A stretch of DNA of 64,000 nucleotides from Lycorma delicatula (lineage: Eukaryota; Arthropoda; Insecta; Hemiptera; Fulgoridae): NCBI RefSeq assembly GCF_047948215.1, contig NC_134463.1, forward strand, positions 57,356,201 to 57,420,200, written 5' to 3'. Shown here in pieces: positions 24,901-38,259 of this stretch. The position numbers and the translations under genes are program-made. Position 1 is the stretch's first letter, and every line of letters begins with the position of its first letter. The notes under the pieces were generated by a model, which made no database searches, was not told where the DNA came from, and worked only from the letters and a program-made list of their open reading frames with translations.

Positions 24901-26780
24901 TGATTCAATTAAAAATAAAAGTTGGTAATTTAATGTATTTCTACATTAATCTCTTGAAACCAACATGAAAAATGGATGCATAATTAAGAGGTTTGCATGT
25001 AAACATCTGTAGGAAAAATAAAAAAACTTTTTCTAGATTTCTATTTTAGGTTTTAATCTACCCAATTTAAAAACTGAAATATATTATTAAATTTAGTAAA
25101 ACTTCAATTGTTTAATTTGCTCTCTAGTAAATAAATAATGTTTTGTTTAACAAAGGTGTAAAAATTATTAAATAACTGGCTGAATGACAGTTGATAAAAT
25201 TAATCATTATACCCAGTTATAAAAATTTAGATGTTTTAACAAAGCAATTAATGATATTAGAAATAAAATTAACTGAAATTTTTAATTATACAGTTTTGCT
25301 GCAATTTTCTCCACAAAAATATTCAGTACTAGTAGTATCAGGAGAAAAATTTATTGTACTGAAAGTTAAAGGAGAAATGACCCAAACTGAAATAAAAATA
25401 ATGGGTAATTTATAATCTTATCGCTACTTTACATAAATTAAAACTTTATTGATTAAATACAATTACTACATAATATTAAAAACTGTGTATACAATTAAGA
25501 GTATGGAAATTTAATTTTGTGAATAACTCAATTTACAAAAAATGAGATATTTTTTGTAATAAAAGTATGGGATTTTTTATTTCGTGAAAAGATCCCAAGC
25601 TCGACTTGGATTCAAATGCAAAACCTTGTGGATAAAGTACAGTCATATCACTACGTTAAATGCGTAACACTGTTTTAACCAGTTCTTTTTTTCTTTATTT
25701 TCTTATAACTATATCACATTTTTATAAACTTTCCTTCATATATATACACACAAAACACATTAGTAAAAGAGTAATTAGTTAAATAAGATAAAAGTCAACA
25801 ATGAAAAAATAAAAATACAAGTAGAAGAAAACATTTTCTATTTGTATTTTTGATATATAAATATATCCCTTTTTTTCTAATCTACTGTAGTCTCAACAGA
25901 TTTTCAATCTTAATCTAAGTCTTATCAGGATATATCAGAAAGAAAACATAATACTTTGTGTAAATTACTTAAACTTGTTTACCAAAAATATATGCTTGCA
26001 AAATTAACTTTTTAATGATAACAGGTAAAATTATTAATATATATATATATATACGTACCACGAACTGAATGCAATAACAATGGAATTAAACATAGTACAC
26101 TGATCATGATGAACAATTGTGTGGTCAGCTAGTTTATATTATGTTTGTAACTTATTTGAATTATCTATTATTTTACTATCAAATTTTTTCTTCATACTTC
26201 AAATTAAAAAAAGGAATCATTCATTTGCAAAATGATGAAAATAAAAGGAAATAAACAGTTTAAAATGCTTCAGAACAATTCAACAACATTTTAAAAGATC
26301 AAGAGATAAAACAATTCTCATATTATGGCTACAACTGGCAAACAATAGTAATAACAGAAAATTATGAGCGTAAAATGGAATCTATACTGTGTTTGTCATT
26401 ATATAGAAAAAAAAAAATTGTTTGAATTTTGAAAAGAAAAAATATAAAATTTTCATTACTTACATAGTGTTTGGGTACATGAGATAATTAAAGATGATCA
26501 TAGTTTTTTTTTAAATGGTTGACAGATTTATAACTTCTAACCAGAAGATTCAAACATAGCTTTTTAATGCTAATACCAATCTATTCTACTTTTTTTTATC
26601 AATTTATCTATATTGTTATTGTTGTTACAAATTCCTCTTTCCTCTTGATAAATATTATATTATCAAAAAATCACTCTGAATAACACAAATAATTAAAAAA
26701 AAAAAAAAAAAAAAATAAAGAAATTTAATATATACTAAACTTAACAACTATTATAATATCTCTTCAACCTAAGAAAACTC

Positions 26781-26935
26781 TGGAGGCATGGCATGTAACA
26801 CAAGACCGGGTCCTGGCTACTGGATGTGGTCTAGCACCCTACCGAGGTAGTTTGAGGTGAAGGCACCCCTCGGAGCTGATTTTATGCATAATTGTGGATC
26901 CGGCTCTGGGAGGCAGGAAGTTTTTAGATGGAAAA
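26781..26935. mobile_element. 155-bp GC-rich insertion flanked by a 15-bp target-site duplication
   Basis: The direct repeat AACCTAAGAAAACTC occurs at 26766-26780 and 26936-26950. Between the copies lies a 155-bp segment, TGGAGGCATGGCATGTAACA ... GGAGGCAGGAAGTTTTTAGA TGGAAA, visibly richer in G and C than everything around it. A duplication of this length and an A-ending right border are typical of target-primed reverse transcription, so this may be a 5'-truncated LINE tail or a short SINE. No tRNA boxes were recognised. Confidence 0.8.
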
Positions 26936-27689
26936 AACCTAAGAAAACTCAAATAGTATAAATAATAATTATATGTCTAAATTATTACATTATGAATAAC
27001 ATAAGCATTAACAATTACCCAATAAAATTAGAGTAATAATGCAGTATTCAAAATAATTTAATTACAATTATATTTTAATATTAGGATATAAGAATATAAT
27101 TATATAATTGGTTTGGTATAAAATTACCACAGTGAATCATTATAATTTTATATAAAACTAATAATGATTACTATTAATAAAATAATATGAAAGTAATTGT
27201 TATTTTTAAATAAAAAATAAACTAATTCCATAAAAATTAATTTAATAACAAAAAAGGTTAATAATTTAATAACAAATAAGCTGGTAAATTTCATTCTCAT
27301 AACCTGATGGTTCAGGTATATCTGGAATGTTTTGAGCAAGTAGTATACTGGAAACAGAAAGGTATGTAAAGCAGGGTAAAATGTCAATGACGTATAAGCT
27401 ATGGGTTCATAAACTGATTCCCATAAATCATCAAAGTTAAACAATCTGAGTGCAGTTTCACTGCATGATATTTTATATGTAGGTAATGACCATAGCAGTC
27501 CAGTCAGCTCCACTTTTGACTAGGAATAAAAAAAATAAAAAAGGAACAAAATTTGGTTTGCAATGAATAAGTAAGTGGTTTATTTAAATAAGAAAAAACT
27601 ATTAACGATACCATTTGTTTACACTTAACTACAGTTAACACTTACAGTTAACTACAGGTTAACTGCCCATTATATAATAATTGTTTTTT

Positions 27690-27775
27690 TCTTCTTAATG
27701 AAGATCAGAAATGAATTTGGTAGCATATGAAAAAAATTGATATCTAGGATGTAAACCCAGATCCTTCTTCATAAA
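27690..27775 (-). mobile_element. SINE relic related to the copy at 33443
   Basis: TTTGGTAGCATATGAAAA followed by GGATGTAAACCCAGATCCTTC aligns with TTTTGTAGCATGTGAAAA and GGGATTTGAACCTGGGACCT at 33509-33557. The B-box region (minus strand) is mutated. It immediately precedes the 95-bp duplication. Confidence 0.45.
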
Positions 27776-27965
27776 AGGTGAAGATCCTACACTGCAGAGG
27801 TTATCATATGGAGGGCTAATCTGAGAAGGGAAGTTGGGACTAAATTGTAGGTTCTGTAACACGTCATAGAAGGTGAAGATGCTATACTGCAGAGGTTATC
27901 ATATGGTGGGCTAATCTGAGAAGGGAAGTGGGACTAAATTGTAGGTTCTGTAACACGTCATAGAA
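27776..27965. repeat. Two-copy tandem duplication, 95-bp unit
   Basis: AGGTGAAGAT(C/G)CTA(C/T)AC at 27776 recurs at 27871. Both copies contain GGTTATCATATGG(A/T)GGGCTA and TGTAGGTTCTGTAACACGTC. The few differences indicate a fairly recent event. Confidence 0.88.
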
Positions 27966-30900
27966 TATCTCTGGACTACCCCCCCACCTTATAAAAAGTG
28001 AATTAAGTATACTTTTATAAAAGCAAGACTAAATAAATGTAGAAAAAACTCTGGACTTAAATCTAATTAAAAAACTGGAAATGATATTTAGATAACTTAA
28101 AATATAATTATTATATAACTATTATTAAATTTAGCATTTTATCATATTGTTCTATATTGATTCAATCATTTTTTGGTCATTATTTACTAATTAATTATTA
28201 AAACCTGCTGTTATCTTCATTTGTCTCTATGTGCATGGGTGTGTACACTCATACGATTGTGTGCATTAAATTTATCTTTTGAACAGATAAACAGTATAAT
28301 TCTTATGCAAAATAATAACTACTTTGTAAATTTAAACAATTTTTTTTGTATGAAGAGTACTTACTGAAGAAAATATTGAGAATAAATATTATAAATAATA
28401 TTTTGGGAGTCATTACTTTGATCAGGATTATTTTTAATACTCAGAAAAAATTATTATTCAAAATAATAATTCTTTATTAATTATAAATAATTTTTATGGG
28501 AAATAGATATCTTACCACAAAGAAAATTGTAGATATGTTGATCTTAACCTGTGATCATGTCTGCCACTTGTATAACGTAATTAGAATGACCATAAATATT
28601 TCAAAGGTAGAAAAGTAATAATTCTATGACAATGAAGATGGAAATAGTTTTTGAATATAAACTTTACATTACACCAATACTTTCTAGAAAAATTTGACTC
28701 AAAAAGAACTCTGATAGTGATGAGATAATGCAAATTCATGAACCAGATGATTCATTCAGGAATAGTAAAACAGACACATACTAATTGTACATTTTTTAAG
28801 TAAAGAAATAATACTTTAACATATATTTTTTTCAAGTAAAAATAAACAAGAAAAAGCATTACAGTATTGGCTAGTAGGGTATACTTTACTTCAACATCTC
28901 CAAAATCTTAAAAATATAATAAAAATTTGTTAAAAATAAATAAGCAATAAGATCTTAATTTAAAGTAAATACATAGTATCAAAGTAGTTTATTCAATAAC
29001 ATAATTTGCATAATATGCAATGTATAAAGATCAACAAACAATAAACAAGAAACAAATAACAATAAAAAAATGTATAATTTAAAAATTAGACAAATATCTT
29101 GATATATTTTTGATAACAAACAAAATAAATATATATAAAATAAAGTAAAATGGAATGCATAATGGAATATATAATAAAATCATCACTGCCAAAAATTACA
29201 TCCATTTTTCTTGGCAATAAAAAATAAATTGTAAGATAGAACTGAGTAACCTACTCACAAACTGTAACACAATGGTAAATGTTTTTACCAAAGTTAAAAC
29301 TGTAATTAGTTATTTCAGTGAATAAATTAATTACTATCATCATGTAAAATCAAGAGTGATCATAAGAAGGAGAAGAGTGATCATAATTAGGAGATAATTA
29401 ATCACTACGGGTAAAAAAAACCCAGTAATTTTTGAATCATAATTAGTGTAAAAAATACTTCTGGTATTTAATTAATAATAATACAAAACAAACAAAAAGT
29501 TCATTAGTTTTGCAGTAATTCAAAAATCTTCAGTTTCACAAAATTACTTTGCTAATTCACTTGATTTTTGTTAGGTTTACTGTTTAGACAGTGGTATTTA
29601 AATGAAAAAAAAAAAAAAACTTAATTTAGAGTAAAAAATGATTATCGACTAGTTTACAATATTAAAAAAGAAATTTAAGTAAAAACAAAAACAAAAAAAT
29701 TCTTACTAAATTAATATAGTCCTTTTTTTGGTTATATTTTGCATTAGTTACTGCATATGGAAAATTATATATAATTAAATTTACATTTATTAAATTACAA
29801 GTAAATAAACGGTTACTTGAGGATAAATTTCTGGGAAAAAAAATCAAAAACGATGCACTGTTCATCCTTTGTTATTTGAAGTAATAGTGGTAGCCGAATA
29901 TTGTAAACAACTGCAATCAGAATATTTCTGATTGACAGATTTTTTGATAAATTATGGTATCAATTTTAAGTAATAAAATGATAATTTATTTCTTAATATA
30001 TGTCATAGGCGATTTGAAAAATCAGGCTTATTGCAATGTGCCCGGTTAATTGGAAATTATAAATATAATCTTGGTTAATGAGTGTAGATTAAGTATGGTT
30101 AGATTGTATTTATAATTATAAATGAGAATAAAATGGTTTTGTGTTCGTAAAATTTTATACACACAAAAATTTAAGTATTTGAAAATTAACAAATTAACAT
30201 ACAAATACATAATGTGTAAGAAGAATAAACTATTGAAAAGGAATGCATATTCTGTATGATGTATGCAGCTATCAATTATAATAAAAATATAAAATTGTAA
30301 TATATGTAAGGATATTACTTTTAATACAAACAATTTATTCATTTTATTTCTAAATATGAATTAGTACATTATTTACTTTGAAAAAATATAACTGTTTGCA
30401 ACCATGCTTTCACAGCGAAATAAAATGTAGAATGAAATATAAAACAAGGCAGATATATGATCAATGTAGATTATGATTCTAACTGTTTAACAAAAATTTC
30501 AGATGTATTAAATTTGATTAGCTTAAGATACACATGGTTATCAATGTTATAATGTACTTCTGACAATATGATTTAACATTAAAATATTAGCTTATATAAT
30601 TTAGATTGTACTATGTTACATACAATATATATAAAACTACAATAATTTGTTCAAATAAATAAATAAATAAGTCAATGAACTTAAAACCAAAAAGAAAATA
30701 ATAAACCAAAAAATTAAAAATGATTATACTAAAACTCTGAAAACAATAAAAATATTAGTTCAAATATTTTTTTAATAAAACTTATATAATGGTTTACTTT
30801 TTTTAAAATTAAAACAAAATCTGACAAGTATGTGAAAATAAATAGATAATTCATTAAACAAAAAATTGAAAGTAAGAACAAAAAAAGCAATAATATTTAC

Positions 30901-31569
30901 TATTCATTAATTATTAACATTTTAAAACTTTAATTTTAATTACTTACAAAAAAATTATTCTACTGGAGTGGTTTAACAAAATAAAAGAGAAATCAAACAT
31001 GTATAATTAATAAATAACATAAAATCCTGTTCAATATTTAGTAAATTAGTTTAATTATACAGTATTAAACATGTATGTTACAAATATATTTTTACTGAAA
31101 TATAGAATAAAAATGTTCCTAATTCTGCAGTATAAAATGTTAGGTTATTATACAGCTTTATGCAAAATTTTACTGTTAAAAAAATTATGGAAAAAACTTT
31201 GGTATTAATATATTTGGCAGTGATTTAAATAAAATTAATATTATAAAGAAAGACAATTAGGTAACTTAGTGATTTTATACAAAAAAATAATAATGAAATT
31301 AAGGAATAATGAATAAAAACCCAAGATTGAAAAATTAATAAAATTAGAGATAAAACAAATATTAACTTAAAAAAAACTTAGTATAAAAACTAAGCAACTA
31401 AAATAATAATATACTGTTATCATTATATTTCATGAACCATTTTATATAAAAAATGGGGTTTATACATTAAAACTTGTTATTTCATATAACATTATTGAGA
31501 ATTTCAATTTAGTTAAACGTATTAGCAATTATTATTTTATTATTTTTACATTAATTTAGAAACATGTGC

Positions 31570-31920
31570 ATATTTGTTGATGATACGCTGTTTTTATTAT
31601 ATTTGAATTAAAAACTGACCTGCTTGGTAAATTAAATGAACTTATGAAAAATCCAGAGGAAAATACTTTTAAATAAACAATCAGCTTAAAACAGACCTTA
31701 AGAAAACTAAATAAATGATACTAGTAAAGAAAAAAGTAATAAATTACAAACAATTTGTAGAAAAGGAGGATAAAAAGTATGAAGAAGTAAAACTAAATTT
31801 AAATATGCAAGATGATTTTATTTATAAAAAAAACTCAATATAAAAAGGATCGGTACTTTCATAAAGTGTATTTCACAAGAGTAGCTATGAATCTTAAAGC
31901 CTGCATTTACTACAAAATAG
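31570..31920 (+). pseudogene. Reverse-transcriptase scrap of a LINE
   Basis: In one plus frame: INNQLKTDLKKTK, a stop, then MILVKKKVINYKQFVEKEDK and KYEEVKLNLNMQDDF. In another frame just upstream: MIRCFYYI at the place where a (F)ADD box would stand. The run INxxKT(K)xM(I)L...F is what follows the YADD box in LINE reverse transcriptases. It is too decayed to classify. Confidence 0.4.
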
Positions 31921-32830
31921 GAGTTTAAGAATAATAATTCATGAACCATAACATAAACATATAATTGACATTCTTAGACAGTTACAATTTTTAAATATTA
32001 ATGACCTTTGTTCATAAAATATCCTTAGGCTTAATGGCATTATATTTAAATGAAGATTTGAGTATGATTAAAGAAATTCATTATCATGATAACAGGAACA
32101 AAGACAATAACCACATAAAAACAAACACTCCTCCTTTTTCTTCCTTCCAATGATGTTAAGTTTACTTTTTCAGATATACAATGTAATATTTCCATAAAAT
32201 CACAACATGTTATTGAATTATTACAGTTCAGTAATTTATTTTTTAGTTTTTATAAAAAATCTTCTAAACTCTCTCTTTTATTTAACATTTCATGATATTA
32301 ATTTTAACTCTCATGAACCACTTGTATTGTTTTACTGTATTTACTTGCTTAGTAAATTTTTTATTGTGTTGGTTCGCTAAAAATTATATGGTCATTAACT
32401 CTACAACTACTTAAAAAAAGCTCTAATTTCATTGTGCGTATGCTTTTTTTTTATGAAAAAAGAATTCGTTGGGCAATTTTACATTATTTTTAAAATCAAA
32501 CTGAAGTTACAATTAAATATATAAAAAATGGAAATAAATACTTAACAACTCAGGAATAAGCAGGATAAGAATAATCCAAATATACAGACTATATGATTAT
32601 AAATTTATTTACAATGATATTTATTTTTACACATGCACACACCAAGTAAAAGAAAAAACACTAAGTGAAAATAATTGAACTAATTTTTATTTCTGTACAA
32701 AAAATGTCAGCTACCGTAAAAAATTTAGACTGCTACAACCTACAAACAGCATGTCATTAATAATTTGTATTGAAATATTATACATAAAGGATGGAATACA
32801 ACAAGATCATTATGGAAAACTACACTTTTT

Positions 32831-32880
32831 TATATATAATATATATATATATATATAGTGTGTGTGTGTGTGTGTGTGTG
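32831..32880. repeat. (TA)n(TG)n compound microsatellite
   Basis: Alternating TA followed by an uninterrupted run of TG. Confidence 0.9.
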
Positions 32881-33037
32881 AGTAGTGTAGATAATAAATA
32901 AAACAAATTATTTATAAAAAACTAATTTTTTACAATTAACTTTTTCTAAAAATTATGACATAACACAATATTAATAAAAATAAAACTTTTTTCATGATTA
33001 TATGTTTTTCCAATAATTTAATAACAACTTACATTTT

Positions 33038-33040
<3 letters not shown>

Positions 33041-33073
<33 letters not shown>
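33041..33073. repeat. (AAT)n microsatellite
   Basis: Eleven perfect AAT units. An ATT array also occurs at 14505-14528. Confidence 0.9.
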
Positions 33074-33442
33074 GTCTTTAAAGGTTTATTTTGTAAAAAC
33101 ATGTAATATTTAAGCAATACTTCAAATCCCAACTTATTGTCATAATTTTAAAAAAATATAGGGAAATTTGAGGAAATAAAAATTTCTATATAAGTGAATC
33201 ATATTTTTTCCAACCACTGAAATCAGTTTTGTTTCAAAAAAAATACTGACAAAAATTCAATTTTTATAATAATTTTTTTATAATTTCTAATTTTTTAATT
33301 ATATTACCTCTTTTGGTTTTCAAGTATATAATAATTAGTAATTTACATTCCAGGAATTAATGATAATGACTCACTCATTATCTTTAACATAGTGTATTGT
33401 TTATTTTTGAAACATTATTTATACAAACTCAAAAACTTCTTT

Positions 33443-33620
33443 CTTTTTTTTTAGCCTCCAGAAACACCATTAGGTATTTGTTTCAGAAGATGAGATGAAA
33501 CGGCAATTTTGTAGCATGTGAAAATGTTACACCTGATCGGGATTTGAACCTGGGACCTCCATATGAAAAGCCGAGACACTACCACTAATGTCATAGGACT
33601 GGCTCTGAAGTTGACAGAAC
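33443..33620 (-). mobile_element. tRNA-derived SINE, second family
   Basis: The minus-strand B box GGTTCAAATCC is at 33540-33550. The plus strand reads TCGGGATTTGAACCTGGGAC CTCC, then GAGACACTACCACTAATGTC toward the A-box side. The distal end, TTTTTTTTAGCCTCCAGAAA CACC...TTCAGAAGATGA, resembles the 3' tail of the array SINEs at 6532-7794, although the heads differ. It is diverged and probably inactive. Confidence 0.65.
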
Positions 33621-36318
33621 AGTTCATGACACTTCTAGCATGACAAAGATCAATTTATTCATTTAGTACTTTTTGTGATATATCAATTAATAGTAGCAGT
33701 ATCCAAATTTACTTTATAATATGCATGTAGAATACATATGTGTTGTACAAATATTTAACGTTCTTTGAAAAAATTTTATTTCACTATGGAAAAAAATTGA
33801 AATATATTGTCAAATTCTAAAAGAGAAACTGAAAATTTTAGACAAATGTAAAATTTGGCAAAAAGACAATTGACCAAGCTAAAGGTTTTGCTTAATCTAT
33901 TTCTGCTTTTTAAACATTAAAACATAGTAAAAACTTGAAAAGCACTGCTTAATTATTAAACTTATAAATTGCATTGATGTAATCAAGTGCAATGCTACAA
34001 GTGGAAAGCAATTAATTAATAATTCATTAATATTGTTCAATGAAGCTAAAATTATGATTTCACTGCAAATAAATTGAGCAACAACTAAATTCAGCATTTC
34101 TGTTTTTGTATAATGATATCAGTAAAATAACATTCTTAGAGTATAAAAAAACAAATTATTACTGCAATCTGAGTCTCACTCAGTCAAGTTTGCAAAGAGT
34201 TAAACTGCTTATCTATAATAATTTATAATAATACATATTTTATTAATTCAATACATTAATAAAACCTTATTTTTTGATGCCTTTTTTGAAGAAAATTTAT
34301 TGTATATAATTTTCTTAAAATTAGGGAAACTTAGTTATAGTTATAACTACATTAAATTAAAGCACTGATTATTTGAGGCATCCATGATTAAAAGCCGTCA
34401 AGTTATCCCTCTACAAACATTCAAAAACCAAGTTCTTGTTTTACAGTTGAAAGAGTCTAATGTGCAATAAAAATGTTAATATTTTAATAATACAAAAATA
34501 AATTAAGCAATATATTTATAATAACAGATTTGAAGATAGGATTTTGAACAATATACTGTAAAACAGTAATTGGACACATTAACTTTTTAAAACAATTTTC
34601 CTACAATTAAAATATACATGTCATAAATATTTACACACATATTTAAATTCAACTTATATATATATAATTAATAAGAATAAACATAAAAGTTTTCAATTAA
34701 AATAAAATGTAAAAATGTTACAATAACATTAATCTATGATCTATTTTTTTTTATGAAAAAAATGAAAGAAACTAATTTTATTTGTTTAAAACACACACAC
34801 ACATATATGTATATATATAGGCTCTCAGCAATCTGAACATTCCAATTAACTTTCATTAAAAAATCTTATTAAAATAATACAATTAAAATCGACTAAATTT
34901 ATTTTCAGTATTATGATAATTGTGCAGATACTTACAGCTCTAATCTAGATGTTGAGAAAATGATTCTGATATCATTAGAGGGTACACATGTCATAGAGCT
35001 GATTATTACATTTAAATGAACTAAGTTACTATGTAGAACGGAGACATATACATCACTGGCTGCTCTCTGTAGTTAAAATAATTCATCTACATACTAATCT
35101 TTAATTGTATAAATGTTATGGGAAATGAATTAACTATTACGTTATATTACTGATTTTTAATCTATGGTATAGTTTCTTGACTTTTTGAAGACAAAGGAAA
35201 ATTTCAACCAAATTGGTCACTAACTAATAACTTCATCAATGACTGTTTAAACTCTTTGTGGTTCTTGAGGTTACTGTATATTAGTTTTAGTATAATTAAT
35301 GTGAACCACTGAACTATTATGTGACAAACATCTGCACCAAACAGGTAATAATATATACTATTGCACAGTCTGCAGAGCTTTGTCAGCTTGCTGTTTTGGT
35401 GCATTTTATTAATAACTGTTTATGGATATATATATATATATATAATATACATAAATAAATGTACGTAGTAAAATAATTTTTATTATATAACGATAACTAA
35501 TTAGATGCAAAAAAAAATTTGAAAAGATAGAGTTTGACACTGATACTACAATATTTTCAAGATCTGAAACCAGGCTTAATTAAATTAGCTTCAGATTACT
35601 GAGAAAGTTCCAATACAATTATAAAGTTAAAGATTACTTGTAAAAGGTTAGTTTTGTTCAACAATCATTTAAAAATAATATCTATCAACATCACATACAT
35701 CAGTCATTTTACTTATTTTAACTAACACTTATATATATATATATATATATATATAATAAACTTTGTTCATTCAAAGAGTTATAAAATATTGTAATACTTT
35801 GACATTTTTTAAATTAAAAGTTATAAAATAATCAAGGTTCATAAACCGATAATTAAAACTTATAAAATAAAAACTTCACATATTTAGTTTAAATGACTAT
35901 AAACTTCAAAATACTATCTGTCTAACTGGAAAATACAGTCTAATTAGTTATGAAGTAAAATTCAACTAAACAATTTAAAATAATTATTAACGGCTACATT
36001 TTTTATTAAATTAAATTAATAAAATAATTACTTTTTTATCTTTTAGTACCAACAAACAAAAATCTAAATTTTAATTACTGAATTACTTTTTAAAAATGAA
36101 AGCAGCTTTAACAAACATTTCATAATAAATATTTAAAATTATTTTCATAATACCACAACACTAACATATTAATAGTATATAATTAAACTACGGTTTGCAT
36201 GAATTACTTCTTTAATAGATACATATAATTACAATATTATAATGCACAAATAGGTTAAAAAGATTAAACATTTTATGGACAGAATGTTTAATATGCACAA
36301 ACAGAATAAAAACACTAG

Positions 36319-36319
<1 letters not shown>

Positions 36320-36353
<34 letters not shown>
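36320..36353. repeat. (TA)n microsatellite
   Basis: A long AT dinucleotide run. Similar runs are at 35730-35755, 43674-43707 and 55607-55629. Any reading frame through it is low-complexity YIYI and not a gene. Confidence 0.9.
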
Positions 36354-36358
<5 letters not shown>

Positions 36359-37902
36359 AAAAAAAATTACAAAATGAACATAATTTTTGTCTAGTTTTCC
36401 AAAAAATTTATAAATTTTAAAAGAAACACAAAATAAATATTGAATATTTATCAAGTAAAAATCTTAATACTGTATTAGAAAATAAACATAAAGGATAACT
36501 TCATTGAGTATCTGCTTTGATAATCTGTTAATTTCCTTTTTTTACAACAAGAATGAGACTGTTTACATTCTTGATATTTCTTAACTCACAGACTGGGTAA
36601 CGCAAAAAAAAAAACAATTATAAACAATGATTGGGGGTGGAGCATTAACAAAAAGTTAATATCGCAAAGTGAGAAACTATGACAGCCAAAAAGATTATAG
36701 GAGAGTTGACAATATTATATGTTACCGCTCCTGAAACTGAATGCTTCCAAGACAATAAGAAACTTGCACACAACTTGTGTAGCGTAATGAGGAATACAAC
36801 GATTACTTGCCTTCTTCATTGATCTAAACATATTAATAACAAGCCCACTGAAATGCATAAGTGTTTAGTTCTACAAGTGAAACCATCACTTAGTTCACTT
36901 CAGGGACTGATTGTATTATGAATATCAATCATTACTCTCACAAAAATAAACTCTGATTAGTGTCTTTTAAATTTCAAGCGCTTTAAATGTCTTGCAGCTA
37001 TAAAAATGACTGAAACATATATAAAGTACAGTAAATAATAATAATAATAATAAAAACATGTACTCTTTCCATTACAAACAGTGGATTACATACATTGCCT
37101 CCATATTTAAAATAAACATTAATATTTATTACCAATACCTTCGTTTTACCAATATAAGTTCTAGTCTTTGGAGACTGAAATCTGTTATAAAACTCAATAC
37201 TTCACACTTTGGCTAAGAAACAGAAACATAAAACAGAAACCTTAGTTCCATAAATAATATAATTAAAATGAACTAGACTCTCATAAAAACTTATCAAAAT
37301 ATAATAATTTTACAAAAAAAAAGTAAATTCAAGCAGATAACCAAAGCAGTTCAATTATGTATAAAAATTTATATTGGAATTTTTCATGGAAAAAAGATGA
37401 TATAATAATTAAATTTTATTACTTAGTAACACAATTAATTATAAAATTGATTAACTTGTTAAATAAAATCATCCAACAAATTTATGACGATACTCATAAT
37501 ATAATGTAGAAGAAAGGAACAAAAATACAGCATTGGCCAATTAAATATAAATTAAATTAGTTGTATTAAAAATTTAAATTAAACAATATGGAAATTGTAA
37601 AAGAAATAAATAAAATAAAATGCGTACCCTGGCAATAAAACCGTAACTAAAATTATAAACAAATTAATAACCGTTTAATCTTTAGTAGAAAGATATATAT
37701 GAATGAAGTTAACTTATTAAATTAATTGATACACTTAAACTACAAATACCGTACACTAAATACTTAAAAGATACAAACCCTTTGTCTTTTTTATGTATAG
37801 GTATTAAACATTTATGCACCTATTTTAAGCTAATGAAAATAAAATTCACACACAATAATTATAAATGAAATTAAATATGAGTTGCTTTTCAGTCATAAAT
37901 GA

Positions 37903-37908
37903 TTTATT
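37903..37908 (-). terminator. Candidate polyadenylation signal of coronin
   Basis: AATAAA on the minus strand, about 220 nt past the coronin stop. In such AT-rich DNA the hexamer is common, so this is only the first reasonable candidate and a longer 3' UTR is possible. Confidence 0.25.
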
Positions 37909-38127
37909 CTTAAATTAATTATGCATTATAATAATAATAATTAATAATAAATAACAACAATGACATGATTATTAAAAAAAAAATATTACATTACAAAAAA
38001 AAAAACAATATTCGTATAACCATAAGCAAAGCAATAGCTTTAGCAAAGCTGAAATAGCTGCAGCATTTTAAAAATTAATTATAAACATAAATATATTATT
38101 TTGGTAATTTTTAAGTTTGTCATTTAA

Positions 38128-38259
38128 TTATTTATGTTTGCGTTGACTTTGTAACTTTGCTATTAATTGCTCCAAATCTAGAATCCTTCGATCTCGGCTA
38201 GCAATCTGTCTTCGAAGTAATTTTAACTCTTCACATTGCCTATTATATGCCCTCTGCAG
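38128..38259 (-). CDS. coro: Coronin, terminal coding exon (coiled coil and stop)
   Basis: The acceptor is aaatttcag (AG at 38260-38261) and the stop TAA is at 38128-38130. The exon encodes 43 residues. Residues 9-37 (CEELKLLRRQIASRDRRILD and on to LEQLIAKLQ) form a strong heptad pattern, and RILDLE (residues 25-30) fits the R-h-x-x-h-E trimerisation signature known from coronin coiled coils. The tail is QSQRKHK. In coronins this coiled coil drives oligomerisation and Arp2/3 contact. Phase 0 joins it to NEYQ of the preceding exon. A longer frame read through the acceptor adds only intron. Confidence 0.9.
   Translation of the reverse strand: MQRAYNRQCEELKLLRRQIASRDRRILDLEQLIAKLQSQRKHK

Larger units (their letters stand above)
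21906..38127. other. AT-rich desert with microsatellites and repeat relics; may include coronin 3' UTR
   Basis: Sixteen kilobases with very low GC and many A/T tracts. Listed separately are the GC-rich insertion at 26781, the duplication at 27776, the LINE scrap at 31570 and the SINE at 33443. Short frames such as 25191-25415, 27148-27513 and 30046-30342 have no family resemblance and a composition expected of AT-rich non-coding DNA. The coronin stop is at 38128, and candidate minus-strand AATAAA signals begin at 37903-37908, so the right edge of this region is probably 3' UTR. Confidence 0.5.

Noticed and set aside
27148..27513. 121-codon minus-strand frame
   Set aside because: Its C-terminal half is Ile/Phe/Leu-rich low-complexity from AT-rich DNA. 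No family match, no promoter or splice support.
30046..30342. 98-codon minus-strand frame
   Set aside because: Hydrophobic composition is expected from A/T-rich codons. No homologue pattern.
36212..36454. 80-codon minus-strand frame
   Set aside because: Translation of an AT microsatellite (YIYIYI run).
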